Shown piece after piece: positions 7,801 through 19,700 of a stretch of DNA of 64,000 nt. The translations under genes and the position numbers were made by a program. Within the stretch, counting starts at the first letter, position 1, and every line of letters begins with the position of its first letter. The DNA comes from an uncultured Eubacteriales bacterium (GTDB taxonomy: Bacteria > Bacillota > Clostridia > Oscillospirales > CAG-382): positions 1-64,000 of the forward strand of contig CAKSCV010000005.1 of the NCBI GenBank assembly GCA_934444645.1, in the 5' to 3' direction. Under the pieces are notes generated by a model. It was not told the DNA's origin. It made no database searches and saw only the letters and a list, made by a program, of their open reading frames with translations.

Positions 7801-9484
7801 CCTTGAAGCGGAGGACAACGATGAAGAAACCGGCGATGTAACGGACTTTGAATCCATCTTGGATCTGTGTTCGACCTCCATGCAGCAGCTCCGGCTGCGC
7901 TGGCATTATCGCAGCCGTTATGAACAGCTGATTACTTTTTCCAACAAGAATTTCTATGACGGCGATCTTGTAACATTTCCATCTTCTAAGGCCGATGCTC
8001 GGGGAATCGGTGTTGACTATTATCATGTGGACGGTCTTTTCGACCGCAAAGTCCATACCAACCGGAAGGAAGCGGAGTTTATTGTTGATCTGATTTATCA
8101 GAATATCGAGAAATATCCGAACCGCAGTCTTGGCGTGGTTGCGTTCAGCGTTGCGCAACAGGACTTGATCGATAAACTGCTTTCCAAGCGGCGGCAAAGC
8201 ACACCGGAAAAAGAATATTTCTTCAAGAAGGACGGAAACGAGCCGTTCTTTATCAAGAACCTCGAAACCGTGCAGGGCGATGAACGGGATACGATCATTT
8301 TCAGCATTGCCTATGGCAGTGATGCACAAGGACGTCTGCTGCACAACTTTGGACCGTTGAACCGCGTTGGCGGTGAACGGAGGCTGAATGTTGCCGTTAC
8401 CCGCGCAAAATGCAATGTCCAGCTGGTTTCCTCCATGCACTATACGGATATTGATTTGAAGCATACATCCGCAGAAGGCGCAAAGCTGCTTCGTGAATAT
8501 CTCGATTATGCCGAGAACGGCAGCATTGCGCTGGAACGGGCAATTTCTGTCAGTCCGTTTGAACAATTCGATTCGGATTTTGAACTTGAGGTTTGCGACT
8601 ATCTGAAATCCAAAGGATTTGCGGTAGATACGCAAGTCGGTTGCTCTGGATTCCGGATTGATCTCGGCTTGAAGCTGCAGGACAGCTCTGATTATGTGCT
8701 TGCGATTGAATGTGACGGCGCAACCTATCACTCCTCAAAAAATGCGCGTGACCGTGACCGCCTGCGGCAGGAAATTTTGGAGCGCATGGGCTGGAAATTC
8801 TATCGCATCTGGTCTACGGATTGGTTCAGAAACAAATCGGTTGAACAGGATCGACTTTTGGCGGCAGCTGCGGATGCAGTCAAAAATCCGACAAAAGCAG
8901 AAGCAAAGCCGGCTGACAGCCAGCCGACAGAAACATTCGAAGAGGTTGCAGCCGAAAAGCATTTTGAATTTCCTGCGTATAAGGCGGCAGATTTTTTTGA
9001 GGTTTGCCGGCATCATCACAACAACAATTTCAAGGCAATCGTTAAGGAAATTTTGGAAGTGGAGGCGCCTCTGTCGGAAGATTTGTTTCTGAAGCGCATC
9101 GTGTGGTATTTTGACCGTGAAAAGGTCACGAGTGTTGTACAGAATGCTTTCGAGCAACAGATGTCCGGATACCGGCACTACGGCATTATCCGCAGAAACG
9201 GATTCTTGTATCTGGATAACGGAAAAGAGATCCGGTTCAGAGGTCCGGGCGATATTGAGCGTGACATCAAACAAATCGCGCCGGAGGAATTAGCCGCCGG
9301 AATGTTTGAGATTCTGAAACAAAACGTAACAGCCGATAAAAGCGGTCTGTACCGTTCTCTGGCTGCTCAATGCGGAGTGACACGTGTCGGTAAAGCCATC
9401 AATGAGGCGATGGACGATGCACTGAATGTGCTGGTGCGAGACAAATCTGTTGTGATTGACGGCGATCAGATTTCGTTAGAGTAA
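4847..9484 (+). CDS. DUF4011-helicase-nuclease-DUF3320 protein, likely anti-phage defence
   Basis: A 1545-residue cytoplasmic protein. Residues about 5-80 match DUF4011 ('LDKWADLLLDTGKRNNLINF'). A superfamily 1 helicase follows, with Walker A 'GPPGTGKSQT' (about 321), Walker B 'VVVFDEASQIFPQDA' (about 945), 'VGDSKQMPP' (about 970), 'VQGDERDTIIFS' (about 1145) and 'RLNVAVTRAK' (about 1180). Residues about 1242-1330 are a Vsr/MTES_1575-like PD-(D/E)xK nuclease ('RIDLGL' then 'IECDGATYH'). The end, about 1360-1545, is DUF3320-like. I recall this domain order from the single-gene defence system named hhe. The start is GTG at 4847, with GGAGG 11 nt upstream. All catalytic motifs appear intact, so it should be an active helicase-nuclease. 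Confidence 0.85.
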   Translation: MDTKKLDKWADLLLDTGKRNNLINFKDTRALTAEVLLPSSDALFEKVDGATSFEVFDPKIAEEDDDPAESPNPEQLQIETREEIDATDVKAAFLAQYSGKIKRQHQILLYNAATNPLTAVKNIDKKAREFIEETGVNVAYMAFGFVHWKESAASNDVFRAPILLVPIQLEQASAVEPYFIKSAEEDIIVNPTFSYKMDAEHGVKLPEYNDEGLTAYLEKIRHLVAKLQWTVTAECKIGIFSFLKINMYRDLKDNAKAILANQNVRQLLGEPAVTEKKHGDEKAAASIADPLIELHSVVDADSSQIEAIEMAKAGKNFVLQGPPGTGKSQTITNIIAECLSDGKKVLFVSEKLAALNVVYDKLKRAGLAEFCLQLHSHKANKKDVIEDICHTLRTGKSAVSSKADAEIAIKEKAQHQLDAYAVELHKLRPVIEKSLYQLYEAYAAFRCTPEVEYPIPQLSDKGEAYLTETASLLEQYADYIPSIGYDYRKNPWYGYINQDTSYQSKNEVKGDLSAVSRFLQALIPLQQEISEKYEIQCASVEDAQLWNSFFGFAAASKLVTPSLLNREHFDAVNSALRTLQGQSADILAVRSVLSAVFDDDVYKLDGAAYHKKLTKQFSGTFSRLFNAEYKQLITDLRLCKKDGKKPSYNEAVAMTERLACYQQKTSEFVETEAPIKAFLGEAYHGVETEWDYVAEQMSALEAIFSNNIAFGTLGNYDDFTSERGVFADYRQKLDEVFALCSTDIFKRADGYFDRAILNICSAPCHLVLARLADCLNETDKLDNWCHFRSLLAKLDDKQVVSYVNAAIGKSIEPKHIAGAFRKQFYYQWIDSILSGNPVLSAFNRISQDKAIRTFTEKDTEQFEINKAKIRAELSSIRPSLDMIASGSALAILLREGEKKRKQKSIRSLLAETGELVQRVKPCFLMSPLSVSTFLAPDSVHFDVVVFDEASQIFPQDAIGAIYRANQLIVVGDSKQMPPSNFFNATLEAEDNDEETGDVTDFESILDLCSTSMQQLRLRWHYRSRYEQLITFSNKNFYDGDLVTFPSSKADARGIGVDYYHVDGLFDRKVHTNRKEAEFIVDLIYQNIEKYPNRSLGVVAFSVAQQDLIDKLLSKRRQSTPEKEYFFKKDGNEPFFIKNLETVQGDERDTIIFSIAYGSDAQGRLLHNFGPLNRVGGERRLNVAVTRAKCNVQLVSSMHYTDIDLKHTSAEGAKLLREYLDYAENGSIALERAISVSPFEQFDSDFELEVCDYLKSKGFAVDTQVGCSGFRIDLGLKLQDSSDYVLAIECDGATYHSSKNARDRDRLRQEILERMGWKFYRIWSTDWFRNKSVEQDRLLAAAADAVKNPTKAEAKPADSQPTETFEEVAAEKHFEFPAYKAADFFEVCRHHHNNNFKAIVKEILEVEAPLSEDLFLKRIVWYFDREKVTSVVQNAFEQQMSGYRHYGIIRRNGFLYLDNGKEIRFRGPGDIERDIKQIAPEELAAGMFEILKQNVTADKSGLYRSLAAQCGVTRVGKAINEAMDDALNVLVRDKSVVIDGDQISLE

Positions 9485-9539
9485 ATGCTGTTTGGACGAT
9501 GGCACTTTACTGCGTCGGTATCTTAGGGTGCTCCTAACG

Positions 9540-9800
9540 AGAAGCTTTTACGAGTTCGGCAGAACGGGGCAAAAAGGCGCTGCCCGTTAAGGCAGCACAG
9601 TTTCTTCCCAAGCGCAGAAAAGAGGCGCAGCCGGTATGTATTTTACATATTGGTTGTGCTTCTTGTTTGCTTAAATTTCTGTCGAAGGAAGAAATCAAAG
9701 ACTTTCGTACAAAGGCTTCATTGCTTGTGGCAGCACATTTGCCAACGCAAGTGAGGATAAGTGTCTTACAAGTTTTCATGATTGGCAGATGTGCTGCACT
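9540..9800 (+). other. Hairpin-rich intergenic segment, possible structured RNA
   Basis: This 507-bp gap after the helicase-nuclease gene holds three strong hairpins. Positions 9622-9640 pair with 9644-9662 as a continuous 19-bp helix with a TTT loop, including several G-T pairs. Positions 9730-9745 pair with 9782-9797 over 16 bp with one G-T pair. AACGGGGC (9563) pairs imperfectly with GCCCGTT (9582). The wobble pairs work only for a plus-strand transcript, which hints at an RNA such as a 3' UTR or small RNA. No known RNA family was recognised. A 128-codon ORF overlaps it on the minus strand but has no family match. Confidence 0.35.
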
Positions 9801-9925
9801 CTTTGCAGCTTGAGAATAATATGCCAAAATGGTACGGTTATATCCCTTGCGGAAGAAGCAATCCATGATTTTTGACTTGCACTTTTTATTTCGTCGTATA
9901 TTATGTATCATTAGTCGCATATCCC

Positions 9926-9954
9926 TTGAATAAAAATCGCTTTTACGATATAAT
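9926..9954 (+). promoter_or_regulatory. Sigma-A promoter for the LytTR gene
   Basis: TTGAAT (9926-9931), 17-nt spacer, TATAAT (9949-9954), 38 nt before the ATG of the downstream regulator. Confidence 0.7.
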
Positions 9955-9991
9955 TATAACGATTAAATATATGTTGAAACGAGGTGGTTTT

Positions 9992-10783
9992 ATGCAAAGA
10001 AAAACGCTTGCAGAAGCTGCGGAATTATCACAAAAAATCATAGAAGAATGGTTTGCAGGTAATCCGAATTTGGTTTTGAGCTTGATAGATGACAACATTT
10101 TATGGATAGGTTCAACCGCAAAACAGTTTTATCAAGGGAAAAAAGCAGTTTTGGATGCAATGAAAAAAGCAAACGATAGTATTATTTCCTGCTCCGTAAC
10201 GGAACAGGAATGGAGCATTCCGGACAAAGGAACAAATTATTGTGTATGCGTAGGCAGATATATTTGTACTCTTGACGCCCCCACAATGTTTATGCAGGAA
10301 CCGCAGAGAATTACTTTTGTGTGGAAAACCGTGCAGGACAAGCTTAAAATAACACACATTCATTTATCCAATACCATGCACGCAGTAAATGACGATGAGG
10401 AGTTCCCCGTTGAGGCAAGCAAACGAAACTATGCTTATGTTCAAAAAAAGCTGTCCGGCAAAAATAATATCCTTCATCTTATGACAACGGAATATGAATA
10501 CATTCTGATAAGTCTTGACCGCATCATTTATGTTGAAGCCGCAAAAGATAATATAACGCTTCATACCGATGATAAGAATTACCGCATACACGACCGTATC
10601 GGCAATTTTGTTGAAAAGAATTGTCCTGATTTTATTTTCATTCACAGGAGCTATGCGGTAAATCCGGATTGGATAAAGAGTGTTGCACCAAGTGAGGTTG
10701 TTTTGGTAAACGGTGAAAAGCTTGTGATTCCAAGACAGCGGTATAAAGAAATCTGCGAAAAGCTGAAAAAATATTTTTATTAG
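9992..10783 (+). CDS. SnoaL-like/LytTR transcriptional regulator
   Basis: A 263-residue protein. The N-terminal 130 residues look like a SnoaL/NTF2-like sensor ('IIEEWFAGNPNLVLSLIDDN', 'WIGSTAKQFYQGKKAVLDAM'). Residues about 160-263 are a LytTR DNA-binding domain ('IIYVEAAKDNITLHT', 'FIFIHRSYAVNP', 'LVIPRQRYKEI'). Unlike classical LytTR response regulators it has no receiver domain, so a ligand or protein signal is more likely than phosphorylation. I chose the ATG at 9992 because GAGGTGG lies about 5 nt upstream; ATGs further upstream lack this. It ends 15 nt before the giant SLH protein gene, so the two are probably one operon. The DNA is AT-richer than most of the window. Confidence 0.85.
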   Translation: MQRKTLAEAAELSQKIIEEWFAGNPNLVLSLIDDNILWIGSTAKQFYQGKKAVLDAMKKANDSIISCSVTEQEWSIPDKGTNYCVCVGRYICTLDAPTMFMQEPQRITFVWKTVQDKLKITHIHLSNTMHAVNDDEEFPVEASKRNYAYVQKKLSGKNNILHLMTTEYEYILISLDRIIYVEAAKDNITLHTDDKNYRIHDRIGNFVEKNCPDFIFIHRSYAVNPDWIKSVAPSEVVLVNGEKLVIPRQRYKEICEKLKKYFY

Positions 10784-10798
10784 AAGGAGAAAGGTATC

Positions 10799-13700
10799 AT
10801 GAAAAGCACATTTAAAGCAAAACGAGCGATTGCGGCATTACTTGCTGCGGCAATTTGTTTGTCGTGTCTGCCAATATCCGCTTTTGCGGCAGAACCGGAT
10901 TTATCGCCGGAAGCGCTTAGAGTTTCCGATGAATTTGCCGCAAAATATCCGAACGGATTGTTGGATATTGTAAATCAAAACACCATAACCAATGAGGATT
11001 CGGGCGAAATAAAGCTTTATATCGCCCGCCGAGGCGGAACCGAGGGCGAGGTTGACGTCAGCGTCAAAGCAATTGAAATGACGGCAAAGTATGGCGAAGA
11101 CTTTGTTTTTGTCGAGGAGGGTCTGTTTTCCTCCCGTGAAGTGGAAAAGAAGCTTGACACGCCGACATTGCTTGAAAGCAGCATTGCCGATTTCGGTGAT
11201 GAGCCGGTAACTGTCCAAGGCGCGCAGGCAGACGCAGCAGGCGAAAATGCGGCAGATGTCATTGAAGAAAATGCCCCGAAAACAGAGGAGAACACGGCTG
11301 AGGCTGCCAGCGATGCTGCAAATTTTCTGGAAATCGTTGAAACAGCCGACGAAACCGTAACGGTAAGCAATGATGCCGAAGCTGAAATACCGGTAGTCCT
11401 TGGCGAAAAAGCTGCTGAAGAAACCGCAAATGAGGAAACGCAGCCGGCAGACTTTGACGGAAACAGAAAATATTCGTCATCACTTCATAAAATGCGTGAT
11501 GAACTTCTCGGAAAGAGCACCAAAGCGGAGGCAACAGCCGATACAGACCTTACAAGGCTTTTTACGGTTGAAAACAAAGACGAAGTCATGCGTGATGAAG
11601 CTATGAGTGCCGTTATGCCGGGCGCATTTATCAATCTGCATTTTAACGATGGCGAGAATTATAAAATCGTTACCGTGAAAATCATAGATGATGACATCGT
11701 TGAAGATGACGAAGCGTTTATGATTGGTCTTTTTGACTGCAAGGGCGCGGAGCTTGGCAATAATATCACATCCAATGTATGTATTAAGGACAACGATAAA
11801 AGAACGGAAGACACCGAGTTGTATTTTGAAGAGACCGATGTGTCAGCCTATAATCAAAATTCAACGGTACGCTTAAAGCTTATGCGTTCCAACAATCTTG
11901 AAACCTATCAGCTCTTAAATGTGCAGACTATGGCGCTCACCGCCAAAGCCGATACAAACTATTCCTCTCTTGTCACCGAGACAGTGTTGCTTGCCGGACA
12001 GGAATATAAATACATCGATATTCCGATTAAGAGAGCCGATATTTCAGAGCCTGTTGATTTTGAAGTGCGTGTCAGCGGCGGAAAATGCAGCGATGCATCG
12101 GCGACCGTAACGATATATCCTGCGGATTCGGGCAATGATGTTTCGCTTATGAGTGATGATGTTTCACTTTTTGCGGCAAACGATCAGCCAAAAGCGGTAA
12201 TCGAAGGTAAAAGCTACAATAACTCGTCTTATGCCGATTCGGGTCGGTTGATCACATACCAAAACTCTGCCGGATATACCGAAGGCGGCGTTGAGTTGAA
12301 TGCAGACCGGCATCGCTGGGGATATTTATACTACAATTTAGACCTCAGAGGCATTGAAAAAATAAAGGTTAAAGCTGAAGGTACTTGGGCAGATACGAAA
12401 TATCCGAGCCGTGTTCAGCACGAAATTTATATTGAAGGCGGCGGAAAGACCGTTTCCAAGCAAAAGAATTGGGGACCGGAGGAATTTACCTTCAATTCAA
12501 ATGAGTTTGCGCACAAACAGACGCGCCTTGCGGCTCATGCGGATTCCAAGTATCATAATGACACAAGACTGTGGATACATAAGATCGAGCTTTATAAGCA
12601 GCAGATCGTTTTGTCGTTTGAGCAACCGGACACCTTCAAAATTCCGATTTATTCGGATATGAAAAAGGTAATTGGCAATTATAATGAGAACGGCAGCGAA
12701 AAGGTCGTTGCGCCGCAGGCATCCATCAGTGCATTAAACAAGAACAGCAGCAGACCGTCCAAATACTACCGTGACGATACGCTGACGCTTACCTCCACGC
12801 CATCATCGGACGGCAAAAAGTACGGCGCATACCTCAAGGGCTATGAGCTGTACAATCCCGCAACGCAGAAATATACATATTTTAGCGGAACGGAGCTTAA
12901 ACTCACTCCCGATGTCATCGGAACATATGTATACGGTGATAATAAAAATTATGCGTCTACGCTTAAAATAAAGCCGGTATACGAAAGAAAATCGGTTGAA
13001 CCCAAGCTGAACTTCGGAAATTTTGCCGAACACAAAGGCAGTCTTTCCTTCGGCGGTGAAACAATGAAGCCGAACACGCAAAAAGAATACCGAAGATTGT
13101 CGGGATATACAAATGTTGAGGAAATTGAGCTGGAAACATGGAGAACCGTATTTACATATCCTTGGATATCGGTAGAAGAATATGAAGAATTTGATAAAAA
13201 GTATGGCGAAGATGCTTTTTTATGGCCGCACGGTGAAAAAACATACGAAACCGCACAGTGGAAGGTCGGCGATTATATTGCGGTAACATTAAAGCCTGCC
13301 GACGGATACACGGCGAGCGCCATCCATGATGCAAACGGAAACAAAATATCCGAGGGCACATCGAATACGATGTATGTGCAGCTTAAAGAAAGCGGAAACT
13401 GTATTGTGCCGGTATTTAACCGAAACGACTGCGGCGTAACCTTCTTCTTTGAGGGCAATACGGACGGGTTATATGTGTTCCACGATAAGAAAACAAATGC
13501 GGATAAAGACTTTTTGAATCTGCTTTATAGAGGAACAAGCGGACTTGCAAACTGGACAAAGGATGCAACACCCGTATTTACGGGGCTTCTTAACAACAAA
13601 ATCAGAAGCAATTACGATATTTTACGTAAAGAACAAAAGTTAGACGGTCAAAAGCTTTCCAATCTCGCAATCGGCGATGTTGTAACAGTTTATGCCGAGG

Positions 13701-16700
13701 CACCCGACGGATATATTCCGTATTGGTATATTGATGACGGTCAAAAGACGATAACTACCGAAAATGATAAAATATACGCAAGACATTACGGCAACAGTTT
13801 TTCGTTTGAGATGTCGTCGAATGATGTAACGCTTAAATGCGGAATGGAAAAGAAAACCGCTGAGAATTACGTAATGACCGGAAAGCTCGTCAAACCAAGT
13901 CAGACGTTAAAGGGCAAGGGGTATTCGCAGGTAAATCCCAAGATTGCGGATTCCTATATGGCAATTCCGGGGTCGGCACTTTCGGTTTTGAATTTTGACG
14001 AAAGAAAAGACAGTGCGGTTATCGACGGTGTAAAATATTATACCTCGGTTACGACAGATAAAGACGGCAATTTCAAAATGTACATTCCGAATGTGTCGGA
14101 GAGAGAATATTTCAGCGTAAAATATAACAACGGCGTACAGACAAAGGCAACAACGCTTCTTGCGGCAAACGGAAAGACATATTATATTGTCGTTCCGGCA
14201 AACGATGTGAATTATACCGTAAAAAGCATAGACTGCCGCACAATGCTCGGCGATTTGGCAGAAACGAACGGTCTTATTAAAATTCCGTATTCTTCAACGG
14301 GCGCGAACCGCAGCTTTATGGTAAACACCGTCAGCGCAAATGAGAATTATGTGATAGGAGCCGCAAAGCTGAATTCCTACCGCAGCGACGGTTCAAGGGT
14401 TACAAGTGTTAATATGAACGAAAGCTCAACGGTCGGTCTTGAGAAAAACTGGAGAGCTGATGTTAATATTGCGGAAATCCTTACGGACGGCGGAAGAATA
14501 ACGGTTGAACTGTTTGATAAAAACGGTGTGAGCCGCGGCGAGGTGGAAACGGGATATACGCTTGAAAAAGAGCTTCAGCCCGCAGCAATCAGTGTTTCGG
14601 GTATGCCGGATGAGTTTTCAAATAAGGGACTTTCAAATGTTCCGGTTGTCGGAAGCAATGTTCCTACTGTTCCCGGTTCAAAATTTGTCGCTCAGCCGGA
14701 CGATAAGACAATGGAAATTGCCGTCGGACAGGGCGAAACACTGAAAAATGCGATATACTCACAGCTTGAAGAATTTGATAATTCCGATAACTGGTCAAAG
14801 CTGATGTATCTGACAAATTACATTACAGATACATACAGCACCAATGTTTCAAACGACAAAACCGAAAACAAGAAAGATGACGGTTCCGGAGATAATTCAA
14901 AGTTCCCTATTTCGTTTGATTTCGGAATGTATATGAAGCTCGATAAAAACGAAGATAAGACGCTTTCGCTTAACTATTTGTTTATTACCGTCGGAGTGAA
15001 TGCAACATACACTTCTGAATGGCAGTGGATATTGTGCGGAATCCCGGTTTATGTAACTCTTTCCGCCGGAGGAACGGTCAGAGGTCTTATCGGACTTCAC
15101 GGAACAACGGATTATTTTTCAGATAAAAATGTTAATAATGAGGAATTTTATGCACTTCTCGGAAAATACGGACAGGATAAAATCGCAAACAAAAACTATT
15201 CGTCCGATGATGAAACAACTCAAAAACTGTTTGCCGCCCTGTATAACCAGTCTGATCTTACAAAAGATAAATCGCAGGCGGCAGACGCATTGGTTGCGGA
15301 TTTTGATTCCGATAAAGAAAGTAAAACTGCGTCGGCAATCGATACATTGCTTGACAGATATGATTTCTATTATCTGAATGAAGAAATATTTGAGGCAAAG
15401 GCAAGTGATTTTTCCGGCGATTTGCAAAACCGAATTGCTATGTATAAACAGCTTGTCGAAGTAACGCAGCGAATTGAAGAAACCGGAACGGACGATGCGA
15501 AAAAGACAGATGACAAAGACCGAAAATTTGAGTCCAATGTTATTATAAACTATGATAAAAGCGAAGTGAAACAAGCGTGGATACACAGACTGAATTTGCT
15601 TCTCTTGCTTGAAAGTCTGCCCGAATACCTTGATGAAGGCAAGTCGAGCTATGACATATCGAAAGAAAATTATTTCGGGCTCGGAAACGACAGTGAGCGC
15701 GGTGCTCTTGCCGTAACCGGTATCGTATCTCTCCGTCCGTCATTCAGCATCGGCGCGGGCGTCGGTCAGCGCGGAGCGTTTTCCATCGGTGTATCGGGGC
15801 ATCTTGACTTTATAATAAACTGGCAGCCGTGGTCGGAGGCAAAAGGCACAGTTACCTTCGCACTTAATGCAGATATTGATATACTGATTATACCTCTTTC
15901 GGTAAGGCTTGTCGGATATACCGTAAAAATGTTTGAAACATCGGGATATTTGCCTAACGGTTTTGATAAAGAAGCCGAGGGCGGTTCGGGTGTGCTTATG
16001 TCACTGATGAGCCTGTCCGATACCGAAACCTATTCGTCTGTCAACACGGCGCCCAAACGCCGCACGGGAGATAACACTTTGAAGCCGAAAGATGATATTT
16101 CTCTGTTTGCGTCTTATGATGACGGACTTAAATATGTTGATATAACGCAGGATTATCAGACCGAAACGACCAAGCATCCGCTGCCGAATATGTTCCTCCT
16201 GCCAAACGGAAACAAGCTGATTGTCTATATGAATGATAACCTCGACAGAGGACTGTACGACAGAAACAGCGTGTATTATTCCGTTTTTGACAAAACCACA
16301 GAGGAATGGTCTGAGGCTGCCGAGCTTGAAGAAGACGGAACGCTTGACGGCGATATTGAAACAATGCAGCTTTCGGACGGCAGAGTAATTGTTGTATGGA
16401 CAAACGGCGACAGAACCTTCGGTAATGATTTACCCGATATGGCAGATTTGGTAACTTCGCAGAATATCAGCCTTTGTGTGTTTGACGCAGAAGGAAAACC
16501 GGGCGAGATTTGCGATATAACAAATCTTAAAGACTACGGATATTCCGAGCCTGCTTTGTCTTACAGCAACGATATTCTGACAATTGCATATAAGATTACA
16601 GACTATCATACAGAAGGTGTTGAGTTTGATTACGACGATATAGAAAAAACATATCAGTCATTCGTGACAAATTCATACGAATCGCTTGCGATAACCGAAT

Positions 16701-19700
16701 TTGATCTTGCAAACAGTCGGATTATCAATGACAATAATCCGGATTATACGCTGTTTGAGCAGACAAACGATGTTGATTTAAACGGTATGCGTTTTGTAAA
16801 TACGGATATGGGCGGACTGGAAAATCCAAAGCTTTATGATATTAAGGCGGCGGCATTTAACGGAAAAACATATTTCGTATATTCGGTGGATACCGACAAT
16901 AATGCCTCTACCAAGAACGACCGTGATCTGTTCTGCATCATAAGAGAAAACGGCACGAATTCAAAGCCGATAAGACTGACGGATAATAATGTCAATGACG
17001 CAAACACAAACATTGTCGTAAATGATAGGATGAACAAAATCTATTTCGGAAGCGGAAGCAAAATCAGTACAATCGACCTTGAAGCCATAACGGAAAGCAA
17101 TTGGGAAGATAAGGGCAGCTACTGTGTTATGAAAAACGCACAGGATCAAACGGATTCGGTACTGGAGTATGCAAGCGAAGAAGCCGCTGACGGATTCAAG
17201 ATTTTCACCGGCGGAAACGGCGTTTTGTATATGCTGTGGACAGAGTTTCGCACATGGGATGAGGCAGTGCCCGTTCAAGAAGGCTCACAGGATCAGAAAA
17301 AGGTAACTCATAAGACCCGTGCCTTGTATATGAAAACTTATGACCCGAAGTTTATTAAGTCCGAATACGAGGATGAAGAAAGCGGAGTACAAACAATTTA
17401 TACGGGTGCATGGGGACTTACAAACGAAATCCTTTCGGAAACCGACAAATATATCAATGAACCGTATTTGGCGGTAAATGCCAACAACGAATATACTGTG
17501 GCATACAGACTGTTTGAGATGGAAAGCAAAACAGATAACAATGTCGCATATGAAAAAGAAGCTGACACCTCAACTCTGTGCGTTTCAGACTTTGAGCTGG
17601 TTTCTTCCGTTTCGGCTGCCAAGACAAATCAATATCCGTTATATCCGAGAGAGGGTGAAACCGTAACGCTTGATTTCAAGTGCGAAAACTATGGCGCTAT
17701 ACCGTCGGATAAACTTCAATTTAACTATTATATTGAAACCGATGCGGATATTGAAGGACAGGATGAACTGAATGATTGCTGGTGGTCAAAGGGTGACGGA
17801 GTAAACAGCGCTGCCGGAAAATCTTTTGCAGTTATCAAAGACGGCGTCGGAATAGAAAAACATATCATATCCGGTGCGAATTTAAGCGATACGGTACAGT
17901 TTGTTATGCCGAAGTACAATAAGGAAGTAAGTATATGGGTGCTTGCGTGGGAGGACGACATTACGGAAATGTCAAAATCCAAAATCCCCGTAACGATTAC
18001 ACCGGAGCTTGAAGCGTCCGAATTGCAGACAACGCTCAGTGACGATGAACGGGAACTGACAATACAGGGAAGCATAAGGAATGTCGGCAACTATCCGGCT
18101 GAAAATATTGTCCTTTCCCTGTATGCAGACGGCACCTATGATGCGGCAAATATTCTTTTTGATAATGAAAAAGCAACATTTGACAAGGAGGCTGTAAATC
18201 AGGTCGTAGGTAAAATTGAAATTCCTTCTCTTGCTCCCGATGAGGTTTATAGCTTAAACTACTCTATCGTAAGCGAGAATAATGATGATGCCGATAATCC
18301 GCAATTACAGGCTGCGGTAGTTAAAAAATCAAAGTTGCCCGGAAAATATTTTACCAATGACGGCAAAGCGACATTTACCGTTTCGGCAGAATATGATGGT
18401 TTTGCTTCGGAAGGCAATGATGCAACACTGTTTGCGACCATCCGAAAGAAATCGAAAAAACTCGGCAGCACAAGCGTTAAAAAGAACAAGGATACAATTC
18501 CTTCGCTTGAAAATATCAATATCGATATTCCGTCGGAAGGTGATGAAGCTTCGCTGTTCGCAAACGATCCCGTGTTAAAAGTGACTGTCGGCGAGCAAAA
18601 AGAACTGAATATTGCCCTTGAGCCTTACGGCAGTGCAAAGGGTTACAGTTTGGTTTATGAAAGCGCCGATAATTCCGTTGCAGAAATCAATTCGTCAAAC
18701 GGTAAGATTACCGGCATCGGTGAAGGCAAAACAACAGTTACCGTTAAAGCGGTCAAAAATGATTCCGATAACATTGTTCTTGTAGACAGTGCGGGGGATT
18801 TTTGGCTGAAGGACGGAAATCCGTGGAATTTCGCAAATGATACCGAAACAAGCGGCGGCGAGGCTGTAATGACAAAAGAAATCAGCGTGGAGGTAACTCC
18901 CGCGGAGGCTAAGCCGTCCCCGAAGCCGAGCCACAGCGGCGGCAAAGGACATTCTTCTGTTAAACCGCCCATAACGACTGACCCTGTAAAACCGGAAAAT
19001 CCGGAAAATCCGGTCAAGGAGAAACAGTTTACCGACGTTTCGAAAAATGCGTGGTATTATGATGCGGTAAAATACGCATTTGAAAAAGGCTTGATGCTTG
19101 GTATCAGCGATAATGAATTTGCACCGGAGTCACAGCTTACAAGAGCAATGTTTGTAACTGTTCTTTACAGAATGGAAAATGAGCCGGATATGTCAAGCGA
19201 GATATTGGATTATCCGTTTGAAGATGTGGATTCGGAAAGCTGGTATACAGATGCGGTATATTGGGCACGCAAAAACGGAATTGTCAACGGTGTCACCGAC
19301 AACGAGTTTGCGCCCAATGACAATATTACCCGTGAGCAGATGGCGGCAATGATGTTCAGATATGCCAAGTATAAAAATATTGCACCGACGGATAATTGGG
19401 CAATTAAACTTGACTATGCCGACCTTGAGGAAATTTCCGATTGGGCAGCAGAAGCTGTTATGTATTGCAAACTTAAAGGTCTTATGCAGGGCAAGGATAA
19501 CAATATGTTTGATCCCAAGAACAGTGCAACGAGAGCCGAAACCGCCGCAATATTGCAAAGACTCACGGAAAACAAGTACACAAGCCGCCTCGGCTATTCC
19601 ATGACCTACAATCCAACGGCATTTGCGCTTGATGACAGCGGCGACCGCGACACATTTGTTTATAACTCAAATGAAAAGGCAGATGCTCCGATTTACATTA

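Noticed and set aside
7694..8731. 345-codon minus-strand ORF inside the helicase-nuclease gene
   Set aside because: It lies opposite conserved helicase and nuclease motifs and has no recognisable domain.
84..9484. Integrated element bounded by tRNA-Leu
   Set aside because: No integrase, excisionase or duplicate of the tRNA 3' end was found, so an island cannot be delimited.
9534..9920. 128-codon minus-strand ORF in the gap after the helicase-nuclease gene
   Set aside because: No recognised family and no clear ribosome-binding site. The DNA holds strong hairpins with strand-specific G-T pairs, which fits an RNA better. A real gene is not excluded.
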